Assembly: GCA_002898115.1 (NCBI GenBank)
Contig: BDTL01000238.1
Span: 1 to 28,518, forward strand
DNA from: a bacterium BMS3Bbin02
GTDB taxonomy: Bacteria > Actinomycetota > Acidimicrobiia > Spongiisociales > UBA5794
Length of the DNA stretch: 28,518 bases
Direction: 5' to 3'
Shown here: positions 1 to 7,569 of the stretch, in pieces
Position numbering within the stretch: position 1 is the first letter of the stretch
Layout of the letters: every line of letters begins with the position of its first letter
Notes under the pieces: generated by a model
What the model was told of the DNA's origin: nothing
The model's database searches: none
What the model saw: only the letters and a program-made list of their open reading frames with translations
Position numbers and translations under genes: made by a program

Positions 1-83
1 TGCATGACCAGTCGGATGCGGATCAGAAACGCCAGCGCACCCCCGAACGGTCGTGCCCGGCTATCCACCGTGTACCGATTGGG

Positions 84-1472
84 TCATCCAGCGACGCCGC
101 CCTCGGTCATCGGATAGAGGTCGAGCGCCGCGTCAAGCTCGTCGGCAGGTAGCACCTCGAGCGCCAGGGCCGCGTCGCGGACGCTAGTCCCCTCCGCAAA
201 CGCCTTCTTGGCGACCTTCGCCGACAGGTCATAACCAATGATGGGGACGAGCGCGGTGATGATGATCACGTTCTGTTCGAGCAACCAGGTCGCCCGTTCG
301 GCGTTCGCCTCGATACCCTCGATGCACTTCTCACGCAGCGCGACACATCCGTTGGCAAGCAGGTCGATCGACTGCAGCAGGTTGTGAGCAATCAGAGGCA
401 TCATGACATTGAGTTCGAAGTTGCCGTTCGCACCTCCCCAGGTGATGGCGACATCGTTGCCAATGACCTGTGCAGCGACTTGCATCATCATTTCCGGCAT
501 CACCGGGTTCACCTTGCCCGGCATGATCGACGACCCGGGCTGGAGCGACGGGAGACTGATCTCGGCAAAGCCGGTGCGGGGACCGCTCGACAGCCATCGC
601 AGATCGTTCACGATCTTGAACAGCGAAGTGGCGACGGTCTTGAGCGCGCCGGATGCATTCACGGTGGCATCCTTGGCGGCCTGGGCTTCGAAGTGGTTGC
701 CGGCCTCAAAGAAGTTGAAACCGGATCGCTCGGCCATCAGTGCGATGGTGTCAGCCGCAAACCCTGCTGGAGCGTTGATACCGGTCCCGACTGCGGTCCC
801 GCCAAGGGCGAGCTCTTCGAGTTCCGGGATGACCTTCTCAACTCGTTCGATACCCTTGGAGACTTGCGCCGCATACCCGCCGAACTCCTGTCCGAGACGT
901 ACCGGTGTTGCGTCCATCAGGTGCGTCCGGCCGGACTTCACGATGCCGTCAAACGCCTCCGCCTTGTCCGCAAGCCCCGCCTCAAGGGCACGCAGCGCCG
1001 GCAGTAGATCCTCGCTGATAGCGACCACCGCGGCAACGTGGATCGCGGTGGGAATTGTGTCGTTTGACGACTGGCCGGAGTTCACATGGTCGTTGGGGTG
1101 TACGAGCTTGGAACCCAGTTCCCCGCCGAGAATCTGCGTGGCACGGTTCGCGATGACCTCGTTGGCATTCATGTTGGTCGAGGTGCCGGATCCGGTCTGG
1201 AAGATATCGAGCACGAACTCGGCATCATGATCACCGTTCATGACCTCGTCGGAGGCGGTTCGGATTGCGTCGGCCTTGTTAGCGTCAACAGCCCCGGACC
1301 GCTTGTTGATCTCGGCAGCCGAACCCTTCAGCAAACCGAGCGCCCAGACGAACCGACGCCCAAAGCGGAGGTTCGAAATCGGAAAGTTTTCTACGGCCCG
1401 TTGGGTAGAGGCTCCGTAGAGTGCGTCAGAGGGAACCTCGACGTCACCCATTGAATCACGTTCGATACGCAT
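84..1472 (-). CDS. fumC: Class II fumarate hydratase (fumarase C)
   Basis: Cytosolic homotetrameric TCA-cycle enzyme that interconverts fumarate and L-malate without iron. The 462 residues match the usual class II fumarase length. Visible family signatures are GSGTSTNMNANEV (about 94-106), the SGRTHLMDATP segment (180-190) with catalytic His184, and the mobile SS loop GSSIMPGKVNP (313-323) with the predicted catalytic Ser315. The segment GGTAVGTGINAP and the sequence after the SS loop resemble actinobacterial fumarases more than aspartate ammonia-lyase, the main alternative. The start is supported by GAGGAG five bases before the ATG. The nearest upstream gene on the same strand is arsR, 66 bp away, so read-through is possible, but no functional link is implied. 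Family is certain; fumarase rather than another superfamily member is very likely. Confidence 0.93.
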   Translation of the reverse strand: MRIERDSMGDVEVPSDALYGASTQRAVENFPISNLRFGRRFVWALGLLKGSAAEINKRSGAVDANKADAIRTASDEVMNGDHDAEFVLDIFQTGSGTSTNMNANEVIANRATQILGGELGSKLVHPNDHVNSGQSSNDTIPTAIHVAAVVAISEDLLPALRALEAGLADKAEAFDGIVKSGRTHLMDATPVRLGQEFGGYAAQVSKGIERVEKVIPELEELALGGTAVGTGINAPAGFAADTIALMAERSGFNFFEAGNHFEAQAAKDATVNASGALKTVATSLFKIVNDLRWLSSGPRTGFAEISLPSLQPGSSIMPGKVNPVMPEMMMQVAAQVIGNDVAITWGGANGNFELNVMMPLIAHNLLQSIDLLANGCVALREKCIEGIEANAERATWLLEQNVIIITALVPIIGYDLSAKVAKKAFAEGTSVRDAALALEVLPADELDAALDLYPMTEGGVAG

Positions 1473-1538
1473 GGCAGCTCCTCAAGCAGATAGCGTCCTG
1501 GCATCCAGGTTAGTGACTCTGAAGTAGCCCTCTTCTGG

Positions 1539-1913
1539 TTAACGCGCAACAGGTAGGAGAGCTTCGGAGATGGCTTGCAAGGTCGGTTCGTTGAGGCGGA
1601 ACCACGCCCATTTTCCCCGCTGTTCGCGTTCGAGGATGCGGGCTTCGACGAGCTGCTTGAGATGGTGAGAGATCGTCCCCTGGCTCCGTTCGAGAAGCGC
1701 GGGAAGATCGCACGCACAGATCTCACCCGAATCGGCGGCGGCAACGAGAGACACGATCCGGAGCCGGATCGGATCACCAAGCACCTTCAGCAGACTAGCT
1801 GTCCGAGTCGCCTCCTCCGACGTCATCGCGATCCGCGATGCAACGGCACAACACACGTCCCCCGTTGCGACGTCTTTCGCGGATGCCGCTGCTTCATCAA
1901 GTCTTGTTTCCAT
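1539..1913 (-). CDS. arsR: ArsR/SmtB-family metalloregulator, arsenite-sensing type
   Basis: Winged-helix dimeric repressor that leaves DNA on binding As(III) or a similar thiophilic metal. The 124 residues contain the core KVLGDPIRLRIVSLV (about 43-57) and recognition region RSQGTISHHLKQLVEA. Putative sensor cysteines are Cys21-Cys22 in the N-terminal arm (DVCCAV) plus Cys66 and Cys68 in EICACDLP. Paired N-terminal cysteines plus a cysteine near the CDL motif is the arrangement described for Corynebacterium glutamicum ArsR, unlike the E. coli site. Met30 could also start a 95-aa protein, but the long form keeps the CysCys pair and is preferred. There is no Shine-Dalgarno sequence and the operator lies four bases upstream, so the mRNA is probably leaderless. 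No arsenite pump or arsenate reductase gene is present; the divergent gene is a relic. Confidence 0.88.
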   Translation of the reverse strand: METRLDEAAASAKDVATGDVCCAVASRIAMTSEEATRTASLLKVLGDPIRLRIVSLVAAADSGEICACDLPALLERSQGTISHHLKQLVEARILEREQRGKWAWFRLNEPTLQAISEALLPVAR

Positions 1914-1917
1914 AGAT

Positions 1918-1941
1918 ACATATTGACATAGGTCGATATGT
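1918..1941. promoter_or_regulatory. Probable ArsR operator between arsR and the relic flavoprotein gene
   Basis: Ten-base arms ACATATTGAC (1918-1927) and GTCGATATGT (1932-1941) pair at nine of ten positions around a 4-bp spacer, a symmetry and size typical of ArsR/SmtB operators. The site abuts the arsR start codon. It also contains a perfect plus-strand TTGACA (1923-1928), a possible -35 box for the divergent gene, although the matching -10 region (CAACAT, 17 bp on) is weak. Binding by the adjacent ArsR is inferred. Confidence 0.72.
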
Positions 1942-1984
1942 TATGCAACATCGCACCACCGCATGTCGACGTCTATCACCATGA

Positions 1985-2279
1985 GTGGATCGTGAGTACG
2001 TCACAGACCCCGTCATCGTCCGCGGACCAGGTCCGATCGGTCTCGCCATCGCGGCACATCTAGCGAACCGGGAACTGCCATTCCTCGTCCTCGAAAAGGG
2101 TGATGGCCGGCTACGAGCAAGTTCGGTCGGTCGTTGCAGCCCTGGCCGGGGACATGGAGGCCGCCGACACGGTCGACCTCATACTCCCCGAGAGCGGCGT
2201 CTATGGTGTGCCGAGCGCCCGCGTCATCGTGACGACCAACGGTGTGAAGCTCGTCGACCAGGTGGGATGCTGTCGTTGA
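1985..2279 (+). pseudogene. Relic of an ArsO-like FAD-dependent oxidoreductase (N- and C-terminal ends joined)
   Basis: The first part, read from GTG 1985, encodes a classic FAD-binding N-terminus: PVIVRGPGPIGLAIAAHL (Gly-x-Gly-x-x-Gly), then an acidic strand end, PFLVLEKGD. After about residue 36 this frame turns into low-complexity Arg/Gly sequence. From about 2100 a frame shifted by one base reads GYEQVRSVVAALAGDMEAAD, then LILPESGV, ending GCCR and stop at 2277-2279. This resembles the C-terminus of flavoprotein monooxygenases found in actinobacterial ars clusters. My reading is a gene of roughly 400 codons that lost its middle and shifted frame. Position opposite arsR across the operator fits an ArsO-like ancestor. 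The N-terminal assignment is firm; the C-terminal match is from memory. Confidence 0.6.
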
Positions 2280-2401
2280 ACGGCAACCTCGAAGACTCCG
2301 TTGCTTGAGAGACTCCGTTGCTTGAGAGAATCCGCCACCAACACGCAAACCCCACCACCAGATTCTCAACGGCAACCTCGAAGACTCCGTTGCTTGAGAG
2401 A
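2279..2401. repeat. Pair of 34-bp direct repeats
   Basis: The 34 bases at 2279-2312 (beginning AACGGCAACCTCGAAGACTC) recur identically at 2368-2401, 89 bp later. Each copy runs into the 17-bp repeat unit. In the second copy GATTCTC (2361-2367) pairs with GAGAATC (2398-2404), and GCAAC (2372-2376) with GTTGC (2389-2393), giving a two-part hairpin. The first copy begins on the last base of the relic flavoprotein stop codon. No coding role is apparent. Confidence 0.85.
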
Positions 2402-2463
2402 ATCCGTTGCTTGAGAGAATCCGTTGCTTGAGAGAATCCGTTGCTTGAGAGAATCCGTTGCTT
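2387..2463. repeat. 17-bp tandem repeat array (four full units plus a partial)
   Basis: The unit CCGTTGCTTGAGAGAAT occurs head to tail at 2387-2403, 2404-2420, 2421-2437 and 2438-2454, followed by a partial CCGTTGCTT at 2455-2463. Two further units, the first with one C for A change, are at 2298-2314 and 2315-2331. There are no unique spacers, so this is not a CRISPR array. The array ends 29 bp from the stop codon of the sirtuin gene. The perfect identity suggests recent expansion. Confidence 0.93.
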
Positions 2464-2491
2464 TCGGATTCTCGGTGCCACTCCGAGAGGC

Positions 2492-3259
2492 TTACGCGAG
2501 CGCGGCGGCGACGGCAGGGGGCACGATCTCAGAAACGTCGCCATCGATCCGCAGAGAAACACACGACTTGAAGTCGTGATCTGTCGCTCCCCTATTGACG
2601 ATCACGTACGGGACGCCGCGTTCCGCGGCGGTGAGCGGGACCGCCGCCGCCGGATACACCGAGAGGGTTGATCCGAGCGCCAGAACGAGGTCGCACGACA
2701 GTGCCGCTGAGCGTGCCCGTTCTACCTCAAAAACATCAAGGTTCTGTCCGAATGAGATAGTTGCCGGCTTCAACAATCCACCACAGTGACATACCGGAGG
2801 TTCACCGGTCTCGCGAAACGCGGCGTAGTGAGGTTCCGGATCGGTTTCCTCACCGCAGGTCTGACACTCAACCAACCGTACGGTGCCGTGAATCTCGACG
2901 AGGCGCTCGTCGCTGGTGCCCGCCGCTGAGTGAAGACCATCGACATTCTGGGTGACCACCATCTCCAGCTTGCCGGCCCTCTCCAGATCAACGAGAGCGC
3001 GGTGAACACCGTTGGGTTGGGCCTTCCCCCAGGCGTCGTCGGCATCGACCTTCTGCTGCCAGTACCGAACCCGCTCGGCGTAGTCAGTCATGAACTCTTG
3101 ATAGAACACCGGGGTCTCCGTCTTCCACACACCCTGGGGACCCCGATAGTCGGGAATCCCGGAGGTCGTTGACACACCCGCTCCCGTGAACACCAGTATC
3201 CGGGATCCCTTCCGCAGATACTCGGCCAACTCAGCAATATGTGTTGCAGTGACGTTCAT
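2492..3259 (-). CDS. cobB: Sir2-family NAD-dependent protein deacylase (sirtuin)
   Basis: Removes acyl groups from protein lysines using NAD+, giving nicotinamide and O-acyl-ADP-ribose. The 255 residues show GAGVSTTSGIPDYRG (26-40) for NAD+ binding, TQNVDGLH (103-110), catalytic His124 in EIHG and the late Rossmann motif ALGSTLSVYPA. Zinc ligands would be Cys132 and Cys135 (CQTC) plus Cys157 and Cys159 (CHC); the second pair is spaced by one residue rather than the commoner two. I did not identify the Tyr/Arg pair of desuccinylases, so acyl specificity is open. The ATG overlaps the stop of the upstream membrane-protein gene by one base (TGATG), implying translational coupling. Its 3' end borders the 17-bp repeat array. 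Confidence 0.94.
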   Translation of the reverse strand: MNVTATHIAELAEYLRKGSRILVFTGAGVSTTSGIPDYRGPQGVWKTETPVFYQEFMTDYAERVRYWQQKVDADDAWGKAQPNGVHRALVDLERAGKLEMVVTQNVDGLHSAAGTSDERLVEIHGTVRLVECQTCGEETDPEPHYAAFRETGEPPVCHCGGLLKPATISFGQNLDVFEVERARSAALSCDLVLALGSTLSVYPAAAVPLTAAERGVPYVIVNRGATDHDFKSCVSLRIDGDVSEIVPPAVAAALA

Positions 3260-3825
3260 CAGTTGTTGAGAGTGGCACGGAGGTCGATGAGCGACTGCTC
3301 AAGTTCCTGGAGGAAGTCCGCGATAGCGGAATCCGCAATGGCGATAGCGATCGGAACCGTCATCTGGAGCGGGATCTGCGTATCGACCTTGATGATCTCA
3401 CTGACGGGGATTTCAACATCGGTCTGGATCGGCACTGCAATGTCGATCGGCACATCAACGGTGAACGGGATATCGACACCGAAGGGACCCTGAACAGCAA
3501 CGCGCGTCGTGAACTCGTCCTTGATCGGGAACTCGGCGTCGAGACGAATCGTGAACACTTGATCAATCGGGAAGTCCGCCGCGAAATCGACCGCCTCGTC
3601 GATGTCCACGGTTACCTCGATCGAGGATTCTTGTAACTCGCCGATGTTGGTGATCGCTTGTTCAAGAACGGTGTCCACTGCACTCGATACTTCGCCGATG
3701 CGGACAGCGAACAGGACCCAGGCCGCCAGCAATACGACGTTGAGAAGGAGCGATAACACCACGCCAATGGTGAGCAGTTTGATCCGGTTGTTCCCGATGG
3801 GCTCGGAGGCGCCTTGGTCAGTCAT
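3259..3825 (-). CDS. Single-pass membrane protein with beta-rich repetitive ectodomain, function unknown
   Basis: I do not recognise a named family. The 188 residues comprise a short polar N-terminus, one strong membrane segment (about 16-42), a helical linker (45-68), then about 90 residues of short alternating strands punctuated by proline. Recurrent VPI, IPF, VDVPIDIAVPIQ and VEIPV elements occur at roughly 8-10 residue intervals (85-160). A C-terminal amphipathic helix ends the protein. The layout suggests an anchored extracytoplasmic beta domain. There are no cysteines and no obvious catalytic residues. The stop codon overlaps the sirtuin start (TGATG), so the two are co-translated. The acidic bias and proline spacing look selected, so I treat it as a real gene. 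Confidence 0.72.
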   Translation of the reverse strand: MTDQGASEPIGNNRIKLLTIGVVLSLLLNVVLLAAWVLFAVRIGEVSSAVDTVLEQAITNIGELQESSIEVTVDIDEAVDFAADFPIDQVFTIRLDAEFPIKDEFTTRVAVQGPFGVDIPFTVDVPIDIAVPIQTDVEIPVSEIIKVDTQIPLQMTVPIAIAIADSAIADFLQELEQSLIDLRATLNN

Positions 3826-3897
3826 CCCTTCACGCTACCCGGTCTTGCGTTTGGATGGACTGTCTCGGTCCACGGTCCTGCAACAGAAGTGAACTGA

Positions 3898-3918
3898 CCG
3901 GCGTCCGGCCAACGCCGG
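3898..3918 (-). terminator. Hairpin downstream of the small membrane protein gene
   Basis: CCGGCGT (3898-3904) pairs perfectly with ACGCCGG (3912-3918) around a 7-base loop. The hairpin lies 9 bases after the stop codon of the minus-strand gene at 3928. On that strand it is followed by TCAGTTCACTTC, not a strict T-tract, so it is a moderate terminator candidate. Confidence 0.45.
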
Positions 3919-3927
3919 GTCGAGAGG

Positions 3928-4344
3928 TTACCCAAAGAGCAGATAGAACGCCGCAGCAACGGTTGCGACGAAGACGAGATGCCGCAGCAATACCCAGCGC
4001 GGGTCCGCACCGGACACCCGCAGGGCGGTCGCCATCGGCCCGGCGCCACCGAGCATGGCCCGCAGCGCCCTATCGCGTCGAGTGCCCCGGCCCAGAAACA
4101 GCGAGGCGCGGTTCTCGTCGAAGCCGTCCTGTGGGACGTCACGATCAACGCGCTGCTGAATGGGAACGATCAGAAACAGCAGCGCCACGAGCAGGACACC
4201 GCCAATTGCCCAATTCCACGGCGAAACGGCGAAAGCGAGGATGGCCAAGAGTGCCAGCCACACCACCCACACCCGGGCGATCTGACCAAGAAACTTCCGT
4301 GCATCCGACGGACTATGAAAGACCGAGGTCTCGTTGTTGCTCAT
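3928..4344 (-). CDS. Small three-helix membrane protein, function unknown
   Basis: A 138-residue protein with three hydrophobic segments at about 23-40, 46-62 and 119-137. Between the second and third is a 55-residue basic, probably cytoplasmic, stretch containing QQRVDRDVPQDGFDENRASLF. An in-frame start exists 29 codons upstream at 4431, but GGAGGGG lies just before the ATG at 4344 and the upstream residues are not membrane-like, so the shorter form is chosen. It follows sufC by 114 bp on the same strand and precedes the next membrane gene by 102 bp, with a hairpin between, so it may be the last gene of a read-through unit. No enzymatic motif is seen. Confidence 0.65.
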   Translation of the reverse strand: MSNNETSVFHSPSDARKFLGQIARVWVVWLALLAILAFAVSPWNWAIGGVLLVALLFLIVPIQQRVDRDVPQDGFDENRASLFLGRGTRRDRALRAMLGGAGPMATALRVSGADPRWVLLRHLVFVATVAAAFYLLFG

Positions 4345-4458
4345 GTGCCCCTCCACCACGTCAGGAACATCGCTAAGTTTTCGACTCATCAGCCGCGACG
4401 ACCTGACGAACGCAGATGCAAGGATACCCATCCCTTGCCACCACCGTCACGTACCAGC

Positions 4459-5229
4459 TTACAACCCAGCCAGGAAGTCGTCTTCTTCGGCGACTGGCTC
4501 CGCGCCTAAACTCTTGCGGAGGGCGTCGTACCCACTGGATTCGAGCTCCTCGGCGACCTCAACTCCGCCGCTCTTGACGACACGCCCATCAATCATGACG
4601 TGCACACGATCCGGTTTCATGTAGCGCAGAATCCGGCTGTAGTGAGTGATGAGCAGCACCCCGAGATCAGGAGAGCGTAGCTCTTCGACCAGCTCGGCGA
4701 CCTCACGAACTGCATCTATGTCGAGGCCCGAGTCGATCTCGTCGAGAACAGCGATCTTCGGTTGGACCGCAGCAAGTTGCAGCATCTCGGAACGCTTCTT
4801 CTCGCCACCGGACAGCTCATCGTTGACCGACCGGTTCATGAAGTGTTCCATGTTCAAAGACTCGACGGCCGCGGTGGTGCGCGCACGAAACGCGGCAGGG
4901 TCGGGAGAAGCTTCGGCCATTTCGTCCAACAGCTCCTCAAGCAGCACGCCACCGATCTGTACCGGGTATTGGAAAGCCTGGAAGACGCCGGCGCGCGCCC
5001 GTTCATCAACGGGCATGCCCGATATGTCGATTCCGTCCACAAGGATCGTCCCGGTTGCCTGGTAGTCATCCTTACCGGTCAGGACATGACACAACGTAGA
5101 CTTCCCGGAACCGTTGGGACCCATTAGCACGTGGACCTCCCCGGCGGGTACCTCGAGGTCGACACCCTTCAGGATTAGCAAATCGCCGATCTTGGCTTCA
5201 AGCGACCGAACGGAAAGAGCAAGGCTCAT
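4459..5229 (-). CDS. sufC: Fe-S cluster assembly ATPase SufC
   Basis: Soluble ABC-type ATPase that powers the SufBC2D scaffold for iron-sulfur cluster assembly. The 256 residues hold Walker A GPNGSGKS (37-44), the Q-loop region AFQYPVQI (85-92), the signature LSGGEKKR (139-146), characteristic of SufC in its KKR ending, Walker B IAVLDEIDSGLD (159-170) and the switch histidine in ITHYSR (His196). No membrane segments are present, as expected. The ATG overlaps the Rieske gene stop (ATGA), with GGAGAGG upstream. It is the last gene of the overlapping chain lipoprotein-udgB-sufD-Rieske-sufC. Partner SufD is two genes upstream, while SufB is encoded separately at 19083-20486. Confidence 0.97.
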   Translation of the reverse strand: MSLALSVRSLEAKIGDLLILKGVDLEVPAGEVHVLMGPNGSGKSTLCHVLTGKDDYQATGTILVDGIDISGMPVDERARAGVFQAFQYPVQIGGVLLEELLDEMAEASPDPAAFRARTTAAVESLNMEHFMNRSVNDELSGGEKKRSEMLQLAAVQPKIAVLDEIDSGLDIDAVREVAELVEELRSPDLGVLLITHYSRILRYMKPDRVHVMIDGRVVKSGGVEVAEELESSGYDALRKSLGAEPVAEEDDFLAGL

Positions 5230-5546
5230 GTCTGGTCCTCTCCGATGACGAGCATGACGTCGCCATCCACAACATTGATTTCATACACAGGCACGGGCTG
5301 GGTCGCCGGCAACGCCCCGGGTTTGCCGGTCTCCAGCGAGAACTCTGAACCATGACGAGGACATTCCACGTCACCATCAAAGACCTCCCCCTCCGCGAGC
5401 GAGGCTTCGGCGTGGGAGCATCGGTCGCCGATCGCATAAAACGTGTCCTCGATACGAAAGACTGCGACGCGGTGCTCTCCAACGTCAACGCGTACTCCCT
5501 GGTTCTCAGGAAACGCATCTACATCGCCGATCCGGACGGCTGCCAT
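5226..5546 (-). CDS. Rieske-type [2Fe-2S] ferredoxin of the suf operon
   Basis: Small soluble electron carrier of the non-heme Rieske ferredoxin class. The 106 residues contain Cys43-Ser-His45 and Cys62-Pro-Arg-His65, the two halves of the Rieske cluster site, within a beta fold. Length fits stand-alone Rieske ferredoxins rather than a dioxygenase or bc1 subunit. Its start overlaps the sufD stop by one base (TGATG) and its stop overlaps the sufC start (ATGA). Rieske ferredoxins sit between sufD and sufC in many actinobacterial operons, where they may deliver electrons or be an assembly client. The electron partner cannot be read from the sequence. Confidence 0.93.
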   Translation of the reverse strand: MAAVRIGDVDAFPENQGVRVDVGEHRVAVFRIEDTFYAIGDRCSHAEASLAEGEVFDGDVECPRHGSEFSLETGKPGALPATQPVPVYEINVVDGDVMLVIGEDQT

Positions 5547-6883
5547 CAGACGCGCCCTTCGGACTGAGCGGCAACAAACTTCTTGTTGACGGCAAGCCGA
5601 AGTTCGTCGCGAATGTTTCCGTGGGGTACCTTCACCAGCGCCTCCTCAAAGAAGCCCTTCACCTGGAGACGGTCCGCCTGCGCCTTGTCCAGACCTCGGG
5701 ACATGAGGTAGTACCTTTGGTCTTTGTCGAGAGGCCCCATTGTCGAACCGTGACCACAGCGCACATCGTTGGCGAGAATCTCCAGGTTTGGGACGGACTG
5801 GGCGCTCGCGCCATCCGACAGAATAAGATTGCGGTTCGTTTGGTGAGCGTTGGTCTTTTGGGCGCCCTCTTCGATACGAATCAATCCGGTGAACACGGAT
5901 TCGGCGTCGTCCTCGACGGCTCCCTTCAGAAATATGTTCGACGTGGTGCCAACACCAACATGATCGAGGAAGTAGCGATAGTCGAGCACTTGATCGCGGT
6001 CTCCGAAGTAGGCGCCAATGATCTCCATGTGCGATCCATTGCCGATGAGGTCGGCATCAAAGCGAACTCGCGAGTACACCCCACCAAGACCAATCTCGGT
6101 GAACGTGCCGGTGGCGTTGTCGTCGAGCGTGTAGAACACGTCGGCAATCGCCCTGGTCTTGTCGCCCCATTGCTGCACGACGGTGAGCTTGAAGTGCGAG
6201 TTCTTCCCAATCGACACCTCCAGCTGTGACAGGACAACGGCATCGACCTCCTCGTGTGACGCGAAGTAGACGATCGCCGAAGCCTCAACATTGTCTTCTA
6301 CGACGACAGTGAGATGAGGCAGGCTGACCGTACCGGATCGGGTGGCACTGATCTCGACCGTGAACGGCTCCTCGACCGCCGTCCCGGAACTGATGTGAAG
6401 GAACGCGCCATCGCCGGCGAACGCCCGGTGGATCGCGGCAAAGACATCACGGTCGGCAGGAACACCGCTTCCGAATTTCCCACTGACACAAGGCTCAGTG
6501 GTGTTGCGAGCCGATCCGAATACCACACCGTTCGGCAGGTCGCTCACTAGTTCGCCCATCGCCCCGTCAGTGATGGCAAGTGCCCCACGGGCCGAGCGGA
6601 AGGGTACGTCGAGAGCTGAGGGTACGCCGCTGGTGGCTAGGTCGAAGGATCCAATGTCGAATCTGAGATCGACGTAGCGCCATTCCTCCTGTTTGGCGGA
6701 CGGCATGGACAGGTCTGCAAGAGCTGCAACACCTGACTGCTGGAGGTCAGCGAGCCATGTCGGCAGCGTAGGATCGATTGGGGGGTGCGACTTGAGCGAA
6801 ACCACGTGTCTCCTCGGGGAATCAGACGCCGACATAGTAGTGGCATGTCGCGGCGGTCGAGCCGGTACGACAGACCCGATCAC
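5546..6883 (-). CDS. sufD: Fe-S cluster assembly scaffold subunit SufD
   Basis: Non-ATPase scaffold subunit that pairs with SufB and binds SufC to form SufBC2D. The 445 residues have a helical N-terminus with EEWRYVDL, a long beta-helix core with SHFKLTVVQQWGD and GVYSRVRFDADLIG, and the C-terminal DKDQRYYLMSRGLDKAQADRLQVKGFFEEAL, the SufB/SufD hallmark. LEILANDVRCGHGSTMGPL, with the conserved Cys-Gly-His, is clear. A GTG start at 6883 overlaps the udgB stop (GTGA), supporting coupling; a later ATG at 6835 gives 429 residues but has no ribosome-binding site, so the start is uncertain by 16 codons. SufB, normally adjacent, is 12 kb away. The SufD call rests on weaker N-terminal similarity to SufB and the operon context. 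Confidence 0.93.
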   Translation of the reverse strand: MIGSVVPARPPRHATTMSASDSPRRHVVSLKSHPPIDPTLPTWLADLQQSGVAALADLSMPSAKQEEWRYVDLRFDIGSFDLATSGVPSALDVPFRSARGALAITDGAMGELVSDLPNGVVFGSARNTTEPCVSGKFGSGVPADRDVFAAIHRAFAGDGAFLHISSGTAVEEPFTVEISATRSGTVSLPHLTVVVEDNVEASAIVYFASHEEVDAVVLSQLEVSIGKNSHFKLTVVQQWGDKTRAIADVFYTLDDNATGTFTEIGLGGVYSRVRFDADLIGNGSHMEIIGAYFGDRDQVLDYRYFLDHVGVGTTSNIFLKGAVEDDAESVFTGLIRIEEGAQKTNAHQTNRNLILSDGASAQSVPNLEILANDVRCGHGSTMGPLDKDQRYYLMSRGLDKAQADRLQVKGFFEEALVKVPHGNIRDELRLAVNKKFVAAQSEGRV

Positions 6884-7569
6884 GAGCGAAGGTGGCCTCG
6901 AGCTTCGCGGAATACATCATCAAACATGGCCTCGGTGAGACGACCCGTAAACGTGTTTTGCTGACTCGGGTGGTACGACATCACGATGGTGAGGTTACCC
7001 AATCCAATGGCAGCGCTGTGCGTAAATCTCGGCCGAGGTCGTGGAGTCTCGTACCCCTGGTCGGCAAGGAACCGCCACGTCGCCAGATATCCGTATTGAC
7101 CGAGACACACGATGACTTGTTTGTTCGTCAACAGAGCAAGCTCACGCGCCAGAAACGGTGCACAAGCATCACGCTCGACCGGCAGGGGTTTGTTGTCGGG
7201 CGGCGCACACCGAACCGGTGACGTCACCCACGCGTCCGTGAGCACAAGGCCGTCGTCGCGATCTACGCTGGTTGGTTGGTTGGCGAATCCGGCGGTATGC
7301 AGTGCTCGGTACAGCCAGTCGCCCGAACGATCCCCGGTGAACATTCGCCCGGTACGGTTCGCACCGTGCGCCGCGGGAGCAAGACCGACGACCAGGAGGC
7401 GGGCCGCAGGGTCACCGAAACCCGGAACACCCCTCCCCCAGTACTCGTGATCGACGAAAGATGCTCGTTTCACTTCTGCGATGTGCTCGCGCCAATCAAC
7501 GAGCCGCGGACACAACCGACATCGGGCAATCTCGGTAGCCAGACCGGCAAGGTCCGTCACACGGTCCAC
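6880..7569 (-). CDS. udgB: Type 5 uracil-DNA glycosylase UdgB (4Fe-4S)
   Basis: Base-excision repair enzyme that removes uracil, and in this family other deaminated bases, from DNA. The 229 residues show motif 1 GLAPAAHGANRTGRMFTGD (62-80), specific for family 5, and motif 2 in YHPSQQNTFTGRLT near the C-terminus. Four cysteines, Cys17, Cys20, Cys121 and Cys136, fit the iron-sulfur cluster ligands. Family 5 enzymes lack the Asp or Glu used by other glycosylases, consistent with GLAPAAHG here. GTG start shares one base with the upstream lipoprotein stop (TAGTG), and its stop overlaps the sufD start (GTGA). An Fe-S DNA-repair enzyme inside a suf operon is unusual, though a client-assembly link is only inference. 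Confidence 0.93.
   Translation of the reverse strand: MDRVTDLAGLATEIARCRLCPRLVDWREHIAEVKRASFVDHEYWGRGVPGFGDPAARLLVVGLAPAAHGANRTGRMFTGDRSGDWLYRALHTAGFANQPTSVDRDDGLVLTDAWVTSPVRCAPPDNKPLPVERDACAPFLARELALLTNKQVIVCLGQYGYLATWRFLADQGYETPRPRPRFTHSAAIGLGNLTIVMSYHPSQQNTFTGRLTEAMFDDVFREARGHLRS

Noticed and set aside
1..68. Minus-strand frame from GTG 68 to the window edge, reading MDSRARPFGGALAFLIRIRLV
   Set aside because: Only 22 codons, no ribosome-binding site of note and no recognisable motif. A gene beginning here downstream of fumC is possible but cannot be supported.
2279..2463. CRISPR array
   Set aside because: The 17-bp units are directly adjacent with no unique spacers, and no cas gene is present.
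2224..2562. Minus-strand frame encoding repeated KQRILSSNG units
   Set aside because: It is a translation of the DNA repeat array and overlaps the sirtuin gene in another frame.
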